Shown here: positions 14,301 through 27,045 of the stretch, one piece after another
Position numbering within the stretch: position 1 is the stretch's first letter
Layout of the letters: every line of letters begins with the position of its first letter
From: Caprella mutica
Taxonomy: Eukaryota > Arthropoda > Malacostraca > Amphipoda > Caprellidae
Direction: 5' to 3'
DNA length: 64,000 bases
Assembly (NCBI GenBank): GCA_947561585.1
Contig: CANNZV010001465.1
Coordinates: 124,001-188,000, forward strand
Program-made: the position numbers and the translations under genes
The notes under the pieces: generated by a model
What the model saw: only the letters and a program-made list of their open reading frames with translations
What the model was told of the DNA's origin: nothing
The model's database searches: none

Positions 14301-17300
14301 AGAAAAGTGTATCTGTGATGATTAGATACGGTACAGTCAGAGAAAAGTGTATCTGTGATAATTAGATACAGTGTACAGTCAGAGAAAAGTGTATCTGTGA
14401 TGATTAGATACAGTGTACAGTCAGAGAAAAGTGTATCTGTGATGATTAGATACAGTGTGCAGTCAGAGAAAAGTGTATCTGTGATGATTAGATACAGTGT
14501 ACAGTCAGAGAAAAGTGTATCTGTGATGATAAGATACAGTGTACAGTCAGAGAAAAGTGTATCTGTGATGATAAGATACAGTGTACAGTCAGAGAAAAGT
14601 GTATCTTTGATGATTAGATACAGTGTGCAGTCAGAGAAAAGTGTATCTGTGATGATAAGATACAGTGTACAGTGAGAGAAAAGTGTATCTGTGATGATTA
14701 GATACAGTGTGCAGTCAGAGAAAAGTGTATCTGTGATGATTAGATACAGTGTGCAGTCAGAGAAAAGTGTATCTGTGATGATAAGATACAGTGTACAGTG
14801 AGAGAAAAGTGTATCTGTGATGATTAGATACAGTGTGCAGTCAGAGAAAAGTGTATCTGTGATGATTAGATACAGTGTGCAGTCAGAGAAAAGTGTATAT
14901 GTGATGATTAGATACGGTTCAGTCAGAGAAAAGTGTATCTGTGATGATTAGATACAGTGTACAGTCAGAGAAAAGTGTATCTGTGATGATTAGATACAGT
15001 GTACAGTCAGAGAAAAGTGTATCTGTGATGATTAGATACAGTGTACAGTCAGAGAAAAGTGTATCTGTGATGATTAGATACAGTGTGCAGTCAGAGAAAA
15101 GTGTATCTGTGATGATTAGATACAGTGTACAGTCAGAGAAAAGTGTATCTTTGATGATTAGATACAGTGTGCAGTCAGAGAAAAGTGTATCTGTGATGAT
15201 TAGATACAGTGTGCAGTCAGAGAAAAGTGTATCTGTGATGATTAGATACAGTGTGCAGTCAGAGAAAAGTGTATCTGTGATGATTAGATACGGTTCAGTC
15301 AGAGAAAAGTGTATCTGTGATGATTAGATACGGTTCAGTCAGAGAAAAGTGTATCTGTGATGATTAGATACAGTGTACAGTGAGAGAAAAGTGTATCTGT
15401 GATGATTAGATACAGTGTACAGTGAGAGAAAAGTGTATCTGTGATGATTAGATACAGTGTACAGTCAGAGAAAAGTGTATCTGTGATGATTAGATACAGT
15501 GTACAGTCAGAGAAAAGTGTATCTGTGATGATTAGATACAGTGTACAGTCAGAGAAAAGTGTATCTGTGATGATTAGATACAGTGTACAGTCAGAGAAAA
15601 GTGTATCTGTGATGATTAGAAACGGTACAGTCAGAGAAAAGTGTATCTGTGATGATTAGATACAGTGTACAGTCAGAGAAAAGTGTATCTGTGATGATTA
15701 GATACAGTGTACAGTCAGAGAAAAGTGTGTCTGTGATGATTAGATACAGTGTGCAGTCAGAGAAAAGTGTATCTGTGATGATTAGATACGGTACAAACAG
15801 AGGAAAGTGTATCTGTGATGATTAGATACAGTGTACATTCAGAGAAAAGTGTATCTGTGATGATTAGATACAGTGTACATTCAGAGAAAATTGTATCTGT
15901 GATGATTAGATACAGTGTACAGTCAGAGAAAAGTGTATCTTTGATGATTAGATACAGTGTGCAGTCAGAGAAAAGTGTATCTGTGATGATTAGATACAGT
16001 GTGCAGTCAGAGAAAAGTGTATCTGTGATGATTAGATACAGTGTGCAGTCAGAGAAAAGTGTATCTTTGATGATTAGATACGGTACAGTCAGAGAAAAGT
16101 GTGTCTGTGATGATTAGATACAGTGTGCAGTGAGAGAAAAGTGTATCTGTGATGATTAGATACAGTGTACAGTGAGAGAAAAGTGTATCTGTTATGATTA
16201 GATACGGTACAGTCAGAGAAAAGTGTATCTGTGATGATTAGATACAGTGTACAGTCAGAGAAAAGTGCATCTGTGATGATAAGATACAGTGTGCAGTCAG
16301 AGAAAAGTGTATCTGTGATGATTAGATACAGTGTACAGTCAGAGAAAAGTGTATCTGTGATGATTAGATAGAGTGTGCAGTCAGAGAAAAGTGTATCTGT
16401 GATGATTAGATACAGTGTACAGTGAGAGAAAAGTGTATCTGTGATGATTAGATACGGTACAGTCAGAGAAAAGTGTATCTGTGATGATCAGATACAGTGT
16501 ACAGTCAGAGAAAAGTGTATCTGTGATGATTAGATACAGTGTACAGTCAGAGAAAAGTGTATCTGTGATGATTAGATACAGTGTGCAGTCAGAGAAAAGT
16601 GTATCTGTGATGATTAGATACGGTACAGTCAGAGAAAAGTGTATCTGTGATGATTAGATACAGTGTACAGTCAGAGAAAAGTGTATCTGTGATGATTAGA
16701 TACAGTGTACAGTCAGAGAAAAGTGTATCTTTAATGATTAGATACAGTGTGCAGTCAGAGAAAAGTGTATCTGTGATGATTAGATACAGTGTGCAGTCAG
16801 AGAAAAGTGTATCTGTGATGATTAGATACAGTGTGCAGTCAGAGAAAAGTGTATCTGTGATGATTAGATACGGTACAGTCAGAGAAAAGTGTATCTGTGA
16901 TGATTAGATACAGTGTGCAGTGTGAGAAAAGTGTATCTGTGATGATTAGATACAGTGTACAGTGAGAGAAAAAAGTATCTGTGATGATTAGATACAGTGT
17001 ACAGTGAGAGAAAAGTGTATCTGTGATGATTAGATACAGTGTACAGTCAGAGAAAAGTGTATCTGTGATGATACGATACAGTGTACAGTCAGAGAAAAGT
17101 GTATCTGTGATGATTAGATACCGTGTACAGTCAGAGAAAAGTGTATCTGTGATGATTAGATACGGTACAGTCAGAGAAAAGTGTATCTGTGATGATTAGA
17201 TACAGTGTAAAGTCAGAGAAAAGTGTATCTGTGATGATTAGATACAGTGTACAGTCAAAGAAAAGTGTATCTGTGATGATTAGATACAGTGTACAGTCAG

Positions 17301-17520
17301 AGAAAAGTGTATCTGTGATGATTAGATACAGTACAGTCAGAGAAAAGTGTATCTGTGATGATTAGATACAGTGTACAGTCAGAGAAAAGTGTATCTGTGA
17401 TGATGAGATACAGTGTACAGTCAGAGAAAAGTGTATCTGTGATGATTAGATACAGTGTGCAGTCAGAGAAAAGTATATCTGTGATGATTAGATACAGTGT
17501 ACAGTCAGAGAAAAGTGTAT
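4550..17520. repeat. Tandem duplication of a ~6.4-6.6-kb higher-order satellite unit
   Basis: Markers from 5,027 to about 8,300 recur at +6,374 (5,027/11,401; 5,487/11,861; 6,899/13,273; 7,981/14,355). Markers from about 8,800 to 10,731 recur at +6,624 (8,817/15,441; 9,191/15,815; 10,731/17,355). The change of 250 bp equals five 42-bp plus one 40-bp monomer, so one copy gained or lost six monomers near 8.45-8.8 / 14.9-15.3 kb. The junction between the two units lies near 10.85-11.0 kb. Boundaries were estimated from marker order and are approximate to a few monomers. Confidence 0.82.
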
Positions 17521-18279
17521 CTGTGATGATAAGATACAGTGTACAGTCAGAGAAAAGTGTATCTTTGATGATTAGATACAGTGTGCAGTCAGAGAAAAGT
17601 GTATCTTTGATGATTAGATACAGTGTGCAGTCAGAGAAAAGTGTATCTGTGATGATTAGATACAGTGTGCAGTCAGAGAAAAGTGTATCTGTGTTGATTA
17701 GATACAGTGTGCAGTCAGAGAAAAGTGTATCTGTGATGATTAGATACGGTTCAGTCAGAGAAAAGTGTATCTGTGATGATTAGATACAGTGTACAGTCAG
17801 AGAAAAGTGTATCTGTGATGATTAGATACAGTGTACAGTCAGAGAAAAGTGTATCTGTGATGATTAGATACAGTATACAGTCAGAGAAAAGTGTAACTGT
17901 GATGATTAGATACAGTGTGCAGTCAGAGAAAAGTGTATCTGTGATGATTAGATACAGTGTGCAGTCAGAGAAAAGTGTATCTGTGATGATTAGATACAGT
18001 GTGCAGTCAGAGAAAAGTGTATCTGTGATGATTAGATACGGTTCAGTCAGAGAAAAGTGTATCTGTGATGATTAGATACAGTGTACAGTCAGAGAAAAGT
18101 GTATCTGTGATGATTAGATACAGTGTACAGTCAGAGAAAAGTGTATCTTTGATGATTAGATACAGTGTGCAGTCAGAGAAAAGTGTATCTGTGATGATTA
18201 TATACAGTGTGCAGTCAGAGAAAAGTGTATCTGTGATGATTAGATACAGTGTGCAGTCAGAGAAAAGTGTATCTGTGAT

Positions 18280-21200
18280 GATTAGATACGGTTCAGTCAG
18301 AGAAAAGTGTATCTGTGATGATTAGATACGGTTCAGTCAGAGAAAAGTGTATCTGTGATGATTAGATACGGTTCAGTCAGAGAAAAGTGTATATGTGATG
18401 ATTAGATACAGTGTACAGTCAGAGAAAAGTGTATCTGTGATGATTAGATACAGTGTACAGTCAGAGAAAAGTGGATCTGTGATGATTAGATACAGTGTAC
18501 AGTCAGAGAAAAGTGTATCTGTGATGATTAGATACAGTGTGCAGTCAGAGAAAAGTGTATCTGTGATGATTAGATACAGTGTACAGTCAGAGAAAAGTGT
18601 ATCTTTGGTGATTAGATACAGTGTGCAGTCAGAGAAAAGTGTATCTGTGATGATTAGATACAGTGTGCAGTCAGAGAAAAGTGTATCTGTGATGATTAGA
18701 TACAGTGTGCAGTCAGAGAAAAGTGTATCTGTGATGATTAGATACGGTTCAGTCAGAGAAAAGTGTATCTGTGATGATTAGATACAGTGTACAGTGAGAG
18801 AAAAGTGTATCTGTGATGATTAGATACAGTGTACAGTGAGAGAAAAGTGTATCTGTGATGATTAGATACAGTGTACAGTCAGAGAAAAGTGTATCTGTGA
18901 TGATTAGATACAGTGTACAGTCAGAGAAAAGTGTATCTGTGATGATTAGATACAGTGTACAGTCAGAGAAAAGTGTATCTGTGATGATTAGATACAGTGT
19001 ACAGTCAGAGAAAAGTGTATCTGTGATGATTAGAAACGGTACAGTCAGAGAAAAGTGTATCTGTGATGATTAGATACAGTGTACAGTCAGAGAAAAGTGT
19101 ATCTGTGATGATTAGATACAGTGTACAGTCAGAGAAAAGTGTGTCTGTGATGATTAGATACAGTGTGCAGTCAGAGAAAAGTGTATCTGTGATGATTAGA
19201 TACGGTACAAACAGAGGAAAGTGTATCTGTGATGATTAGATACAGTGTACATTCAGAGAAAAGTGTATCTGTGATGATTAGATACAGTGTACATTCAGAG
19301 AAAAGTGTATCTGTGATGATTAGATACAGTGTACAGTCAGAGAAAAGTGTATCTTTGATGATTAGATACAGTGTGCAGTCAGAGAAAAGTGTATCTGTGA
19401 TGATTAGATACAGTGTGCAGTCAGAGAAAAGTGTATCTGTGATGATTAGATACGGTACAGTCAGAGAAAAGTGTGTCTGTGATGATTAGATACAGTGTGC
19501 AGTGAGAGAAAAGTGTATCTGTGATGATTAGATACAGTGTACAGTGAGAGAAAAGTGTATCTGTGATGATTAGATACGGTACAGTCAGAGAAAAGTGTAT
19601 CTGTGATGATTAGATACAGTGTACAGTCAGAGAAAAGTGCATCTGTGATGATAAGATACAGTGTGCAGTCAGAGAAAAGTGTATCTGTGATGATTAGATA
19701 CAGTGTACAGTCAGAGAAAAGTGTATCTGTGATGATTAGATACAGTGTGCAGTCAGAGAAAAGTGTATCTGTGATGATTAGATACAGTGTACAGTCAGAG
19801 AAAAGTGTATCTGTGATGATTAGATACGGTACAGTCAGAGAAAAGTGTATCTGTGATGATTAGATACAGTGTACAGTCAGAGAAAAGTGTATCTGTGATG
19901 ATTAGATACAGTGTACAGTCAGAGAAAAGTGTATCTGTGATGATTAGATACAGTGTGCAGTCAGAGAAAAGTGTATCTGTGATGATTAGATACGGTACAG
20001 TCAGAGAAAAGTGTATCTGTGATGATTAGATACAGTGTACAGTCAGAGAAAAGTGTATCTGTGATGATTAGATACAGTGTACAGTCAGAGAAAAGTGTAT
20101 CTTTAATGATTAGATACAGTGTGCAGTCAGAGAAAAGTGTATCTGTGATGATTAGATACAGTGTGCAGTCAGAGAAAAGTGTATCTGTGATGATTAGATA
20201 CGGTACAGTCAGAGAAAAGTGTATCTGTGATGATTAGATACAGTGTGCAGTGTGAGAAAAGTGTATCTGTGATGATTAGATACAGTGTACAGTGAGAGAA
20301 AAGTGTATCTGTGATGATTAGATACAGTGTACAGTCAGAGAAAAGTGTATCTGTGATGATTAGATACAGTGTACAGTCAGAGAAAAGTGTATCTTTAATG
20401 ATTAGATACAGTGTGCAGTCAGAGAAAAGTGTATCTGTGATGATTAGATACAGAGTACAGTCAGAGAAAAGTGTATCTGTGATGATTAGATACAGTGTAC
20501 AGTCAGAGAAAAGTGTATCTTTAATGATTAGATACAGTGTGCAGTCAGAGAAAAGTGTATCTGTGATGATTAGATACAGTGTGCAGTCAGAGAAAAGTGT
20601 ATCTGTGATGATTAGATACAGTGTGCAGTCAGAGAAAAGTGTATCTGTGATGATTAGATACGGTACAGTCAGAGAAAAGTGTATCTGTGATGATTAGATA
20701 CAGTGTGCAGTGTGAGAAAAGTGTATCTGTGATGATTAGATTCAGTGTACAGTGAGAGAAAAGTGTATCTGTGATGATTAGATACAGTGTACAGTGAGAG
20801 AAAAGTGTATCTGTGATGATTAGATACAGTGTACAGTCAGAGAAAAGTGTATCTGTGATGATACGATACAGTGTACAGTCAGAGAAAAGTGTATCTGTGA
20901 TGATCAGATACCGTGTACAGTCAGAGAAAAGTGTATCTGTGATGATTAGATACGGTACAGTCAGAGAAAAGTGTATCTGTGATGATTAGATACAGTGTAA
21001 AGTCAGAGAAAAGTGTATCTGTGATGATTAGATACAGTGTACAGTCAGAGAAAAGTGTATCTGTGATGATTAGATACAGTGTACAGTCAGAGAAAAGTGT
21101 ATCTGTGATGATTAGATACAGTGTGCAGTCAGAGAAAAGTGTATCTGTGATGATTAGATACAGTGTACAGTGAGAGAAAAGTGTATCTGTGATGATTAGA

Positions 21201-24200
21201 TACACTGTGCAGTCAGAGAAAAGTGTATCTCTGATGATTAGATACAGTGTACAGTGAGAGAAAAGTGTATCTGTTATGATTAGATACGGTACAGTCAGAG
21301 AAAAGTGTATCTGTGATGATTAGATACAGTGTACAGTCAGAGAAAAGTGTATCTGTGATGATTAGATACAGTGTGCAGTCAGAGAAAAGTGTATCTGTGA
21401 TGATTAGATACAGTGTATAGTCAGAGAAAAGTGTATCTGTGATGAATAGATACAGTGTGCAGTCAGAGAAAAGTGTATCTGTGATGATTAGATACAGTGT
21501 GCAGTCAGAGAAAAGTGTATCTGTGATGATTAGATACGGTACAGTCAGAGAAAAGTGTATCTGTGATGAATAGATACAGTGTGCAGTCAGAGAAAAGTGT
21601 ATCTGTGATGAATAGATACAGTGTACAGTCAGAGAAAAGTGTATCTGTGATGATTAGATACGGTACAGTCAGAGAAAAGTGTATCTGTGATGAATAGATA
21701 CAGTGTGCAGTCAGAGAAAAGTGTATCTGTGATGATTAGATACAGTGTGCAGTCAGAGAAAAGTGTATCTGTGATGATTAGATACAGTATGCAGTCAGAG
21801 AAAAGTGTATCTGTGATGATTAGATACAGTGTGCAGTCAGAGAAAAGTGTATCTGTGATGATTAGATATAGTGTGCAGTCAGAGAAAAGTGTATCTGTGA
21901 TGATTAGATACGGTTCAGTCAGAGAAGTGTATCTGTGATGATTAGATACAGTGTACAGTCAGAGAAAAGTGTATCTGTGATGATTAGATACGGTACAGTC
22001 AGAGAAAAGTGTATCTGTGATGATTAGATATAGTGTACAGTCAGAGAAAAGTGTATCTGTGATGATTAGATACAGTGTACAGTCAGAGAAAAGTGTATCT
22101 TTGATAAGATACAGTGTGCAGTCAGAGAAAAGTGTATCTGTGATGATTAGATACAGTGTGCAGTCAGAGAAAAGTGTATCTGTGATGATTAGATACAGTG
22201 TGCAGTCAGAGAAAAGTGTATCTGTGATGATTTGATACGGTACAGTCAGAGAAAAGTGTATCTGTGATGATTAGATACGGTTCAGTCAGAGAAAAGTGTA
22301 TCTGTGATGATTAGATACGGTTCAGTCAGAGAAAAGTGTATCTGTGATGATTAGATACGGTTCAGTCAGAGAAAAGTGTATATGTGATGATTAGATACAG
22401 TGTACAGTCAGAGAAAAGTGTATCTGTGATGATTAGATACAGTGTACAGTCAGAGAAAAGTGGATCTGTGATGATTAGATACAGTGTACAGTCAGAGAAA
22501 AGTGTATCTGTGATGATTAGATACAGTGTGCAGTCAGAGAAAAGTGTATCTGTGATGATTAGATACAGTGTACAGTCAGAGAAAAGTGTATCTTTGATGA
22601 TTAGATACAGTGTGCAGTCAGAGAAAAGTGTATCTGTGATGATTAGATACAGTGTGCAGTCAGAGAAAAGTGTATCTGTGATGATTAGATACAGTGTGCA
22701 GTCAGAGAAAAGTGTATCTGTGATGATTAGATACGGTTCAGTCAGAGAAAAGTGTATCTGTGATGATTAGATACAGTGTACAGTGAGAGAAAAGTGTATC
22801 TGTGATGATTAGATACAGTGTACAGTGAGAGAAAAGTGTATCTGTGATGATTAGATACAGTGTACAGTCAGAGAAAAGTGTATCTGTGATGATTAGATAC
22901 AGTGTACAGTCAGAGAAAAGTGTATCTGTGATGATTAGATACAGTGTACAGTCAGAGAAAAGTGTATCTGTGATGATTAGATACAGTGTACAGTCAGAGA
23001 AAAGTGTATCTGTGATGATTAGAAACGGTACAGTCAGAGAAAAGTGTATCTGTGATGATTAGATACAGTGTACAGTCAGAGAAAAGTGTATCTGTGATGA
23101 TTAGATACAGTGTACAGTCAGAGAAAAGTGTGTCTGTGATGATTAGATACAGTGTGCAGTCAGAGAAAAGTGTATCTGTGATGATTAGATACGGTACAAA
23201 CAGAGGAAAGTGTATCTGTGATGATTAGATACAGTGTACATTCAGAGAAAAGTGTATCTGTGATGATTAGATACAGTGTACATTCAGAGAAAAGTGTATC
23301 TGTGATGATTAGATACAGTGTACAGTCAGAGAAAAGTGTATCTTTGATGATTAGATACAGTGTGCAGTCAGAGAAAAGTGTATCTGTGATGATTAGATAC
23401 AGTGTGCAGTCAGAGAAAAGTGTATCTGTGATGATTAGATACGGTACAGTCAGAGAAAAGTGTGTCTGTGATGATTAGATACAGTGTGCAGTGAGAGAAA
23501 AGTGTATCTGTGATGATTAGATACAGTGTACAGTGAGAGAAAAGTGTATCTGTGATGATTAGATACGGTACAGTCAGAGAAAAGTGTATCTGTGATGATT
23601 AGATACAGTGTACAGTCAGAGAAAAGTGCATCTGTGATGATAAGATACAGTGTGCAGTCAGAGAAAAGTGTTTCTGTGATGATTAGATACAGTGTACAGT
23701 CAGAGAAAAGTGTATCTGTGATGATTAGATACAGTGTGCAGTCAGAGAAAAGTGTATCTGTGATGATTAGATACAGTGTACAGTCAGAGAAAAGTGTATC
23801 TGTGATGATTAGATACGGTACAGTCAGAGAAAAGTGTATCTGTGATGATTAGATACAGTGTACAGTCAGAGAAAAGTGTATCTGTGATGATTAGATACAG
23901 TGTACAGTCAGAGAAAAGTGTATCTGTGATGATTAGATACAGTGTGCAGTCAGAGAAAAGTGTATCTGTGATGATTAGATACGGTACAGTCAGAGAAAAG
24001 TGTATCTGTGATGATTAGATACAGTGTACAGTCAGAGAAAAGTGTATCTGTGATGATTAGATACAGTGTACAGTCAGAGAAAAGTGTATCTTTAAGATTA
24101 GATACAGTGTGCAGTCAGAGAAAAGTGTATCTGTGATGATTAGATACAGTGTGCAGTCAGAGAAAAGTGTATCTGTGATGATTAGATACGGTACAGTCAG

Positions 24201-26260
24201 AGAAAAGTGTATCTGTGATGATTAGATACAGTGTGCAGTGTGAGAAAAGTGTATCTGTGATGATTAGATACAGTGTACAGTGAGAGAAAAGTGTATCTGT
24301 GATGATTAGATACAGTGTACAGTGAGAGAAAAGTGTATCTGTGATGATTAGATACAGTGTACAGTCAGAGAAAAGTGTATCTTTAATGATTAGATACAGT
24401 GTGCAGTCAGAGAAAAGTGTATCTGTGATGATTAGATACAGAGTACAGTCAGAGAAAAGTGTATCTGTGATGATTAGATACAGTGTACAGTCAGAGAAAA
24501 GTGTATCTTTAATGATTAGATACAGTGTGCAGTCAGAGAAAAGTGTATCTGTGATGATTAGATACAGTGTGCAGTCAGAGAAAAGTGTATCTGTGATGAT
24601 TAGATACAGTGTGCAGTCAGAGAAAAGTGTATCTGTGATGATTAGATACGGTACAGTCAGAGAAAAGTGTATCTGTGATGATTAGATACAGTGTGCAGTG
24701 TGAGAAAAGTGTATCTGTGATGATTAGATTCAGTGTACAGTGAGAGAAAAGTGTATCTGTGATGATTAGATACAGTGTACAGTGAGAGAAAAGTGTATCT
24801 GTGATGATTAGATACAGTGTACAGTCAGAGAAAAGTGTATCTGTGATGATACGATACAGTGTACAGTCAGAGAAAAGTGTATCTGTGATGATTAGATACC
24901 GTGTACAGTCAGAGAAAAGTGTATCTGTGATGATTAGATACGGTACAGTCAGAGAAAAGTGTATCTGTAATGATTAGATACAGTGTAAAGTCAGAGAAAA
25001 GTGTATCTGTGATGATTAGATACAGTGTACAGTCAGAGAAAAGTGTATCTGTGATGATTAGATACAGTGTACAGTCAGAGAAAAGTGTATCTGTGATGAT
25101 TAGATACAGTGTGCAGTCAGAGAAAAGTGTATCTGTGATGATTAGATACAGTGTACAGTGAGAGAAAAGTGTATCTGTGATGATTAGATACACTGTGCAG
25201 TCAGAGAAAAGTGTATCTCTGATGATTAGATACAGTGTACAGTGAGAGAAAAGTGTATCTGTTATGATTAGATACGGTACAGTCAGAGAAAAGTGTATCT
25301 GTGATGATTAGATACAGTGTACAGTCAGAGAAAAGTGTATCTGTGATGATTAGATACAGTGTGCAGTCAGAGAAAAGTGTATCTGTGATGATTAGATACA
25401 GTGTATAGTCAGAGAAAAGTGTATCTGTGATGAATAGATACAGTGTGCAGTCAGAGAAAAGTGTATCTGTGATGATTAGATACAGTGTGCAGTCAGAGAA
25501 AAGTGTATCTGTGATGATTAGATACGGTACAGTCAGAGAAAAGTGTATCTGTGATGAATAGATACAGTGTGCAGTCAGAGAAAAGTGTATCTGTGATGAA
25601 TAGATACAGTGTACAGTCAGAGAAAAGTGTATCTGTGATGATTAGATACGGTAAAGTCAGAGAAAAGTGTATCTGTGATGAATAGATACAGTGTGCAGTC
25701 AGAGAAAAGTGTATCTGTGATGATTAGATACAGTGTGCAGTCAGAGAAAAGTGTATCTGTGATGATTAGATACAGTATGCAGTCAGAGAAAAGTGTATCT
25801 GTGATGATTAGATACAGTGTGCAGTCAGAGAAAAGTGTATCTGTGATGATTAGATATAGTGTGCAGTCAGAGAAAAGTGTATCTGTGATGATTAGATACG
25901 GTTCAGTCAGAGAAGTGTATCTGTGATGATTAGATACAGTGTACAGTCAGAGAAAAGTGTATCTGTGATGATTAGATACGGTACAGTCAGAGAAAAGTGT
26001 ATCTGTGATGATTAGATATAGTGTACAGTCAGAGAAAAGTGTATCTGTGATGATTAGATACAGTGTACAGTCAGAGAAAAGTGTATCTTTGATAAGATAC
26101 AGTGTGCAGTCAGAGAAAAGTGTATCTGTGATGATTAGATACAGTGTGCAGTCAGAGAAAAGTGTATCTGTGATGATTAGATACTGTGTGCAGTCAGAGA
26201 AAAGTGTATCTGTGATGATTTGATACGGTACAGTCAGAGAAAAGTGTATCTGTGATGATT
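18280..26260. repeat. Tandem duplication of a ~4.0-kb higher-order satellite unit
   Basis: Markers in the right part of the array recur at +3,988 or +3,989: 18,395/22,384; 18,855/22,844; 19,229/23,218; 21,687/25,675; 22,017/26,005. A 4-bp deletion variant (CAGAGAAGTGTATC) near 21,920 and 25,910 and a 'CTTTGATAAG' deletion near 22,100 and 26,090 are shared, so the block was copied after those deletions arose. The 'AAACAGAGGA' variant links this block to the 6.6-kb unit: it occurs at 9,171, 15,795, 19,209 and 23,198. Confidence 0.85.
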
Positions 26261-27045
26261 AGATACGGTACAGTCAGAGAAAAGTGTATCTGTGATAATT
26301 AGATACGGTACAGTCAGAGAAAAGTGTATCTGTGATGATTAGATACGGTACAGTCAGAGAAAAGTGTATCTGTGATGATTAGATACAGTGTGCAGTCAGA
26401 GAAAAGTGTATCTGTGATGATTTGATACGGTACAGTCAGAGAAAAGTGTATCTGTGATGATTAGATACGGTACAGTCAGAGAAAAGTGTATCTGTGATAA
26501 TTAGATACGGTACAGTCAGAGAAAAGTGTATCTGTGATGATTAGATACGGTACAGTCAGAGAAAAGTGTATCTGTGATGATTAGATACGGTGTACAGTCA
26601 GAGAAAAGTGTATCTGTGATGATTAGATACGGTGTACAGTCAGAGAAAAGTGTATCTGTGATGATTAGATACAGTGTACAGTCAGAGAAAAGTGTATCTG
26701 TGATGATTAGATACAGTGTACAGTCAGAGAAAAGTGTATCTGTGATGATTAGATACAGTGTACAGTCAGAGAAAAGTGTATCTTTGATGATTAGATACAG
26801 TGTGCAGTCAGAGAAAAGTGTATCTGTGATGATTAGATACAGTGTGCAGTCAGAGAAAAGTGTATCTGTGATGATTAGATACGGTTAAGTCAGAGAAAAG
26901 TGTATCTGTGATGATTAGATACAGTACAGTCAGAGAAAAGTTATTCTGTGATGATTAGATACAGTACAGTCAGAGAAAAGTGAATCTGTGATGATTAGAT
27001 ACAGTACAGTCAGAGAAAAGTGTATCTGTGATGATTAGGTACAGT

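Larger units (their letters stand above)
1..27045. repeat. Satellite array, 42-bp monomer with 40-bp variants
   Basis: The whole interval is head-to-tail copies of one monomer of 42 bp, about 650 copies, running off the left edge of the window. Invariant blocks are AGAGAAAAGTGTATCTGTGA and TGATTAGATAC. A frequent variant lacks 2 bp (CGGTACAG in place of CAGTGTACAG), giving 40 bp; another recurrent site is CAGTCAG versus CAGTGAG. The period of 42 equals 14 codons, so monomers translate as repeats of MIRYSVQSEKSVSV until a CAGTGAG monomer supplies an in-frame TGA or a 40-bp monomer shifts the frame. These open stretches (up to about 140 codons) follow from the period and are not genes. I see no unrelated DNA inside the array. 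The last four monomers (26,880-27,045) are 40-bp types with private changes before the array stops, as expected at a satellite edge. Confidence 0.98.

Noticed and set aside
1145..26888. Dozens of open frames of 60-142 codons with MIRYSVQSEKSVSV repeats, and two minus-strand frames (LIITDTLFSDCTLY repeats)
   Set aside because: They follow automatically from the 42-bp (14-codon) satellite period, start and stop at monomer variants, and are copied with the higher-order blocks. No independent gene signal exists.
1..27045. CRISPR-like repeat array
   Set aside because: There are no unique spacers: the whole 42-bp unit is repeated head-to-tail, and the surrounding DNA is animal-type.
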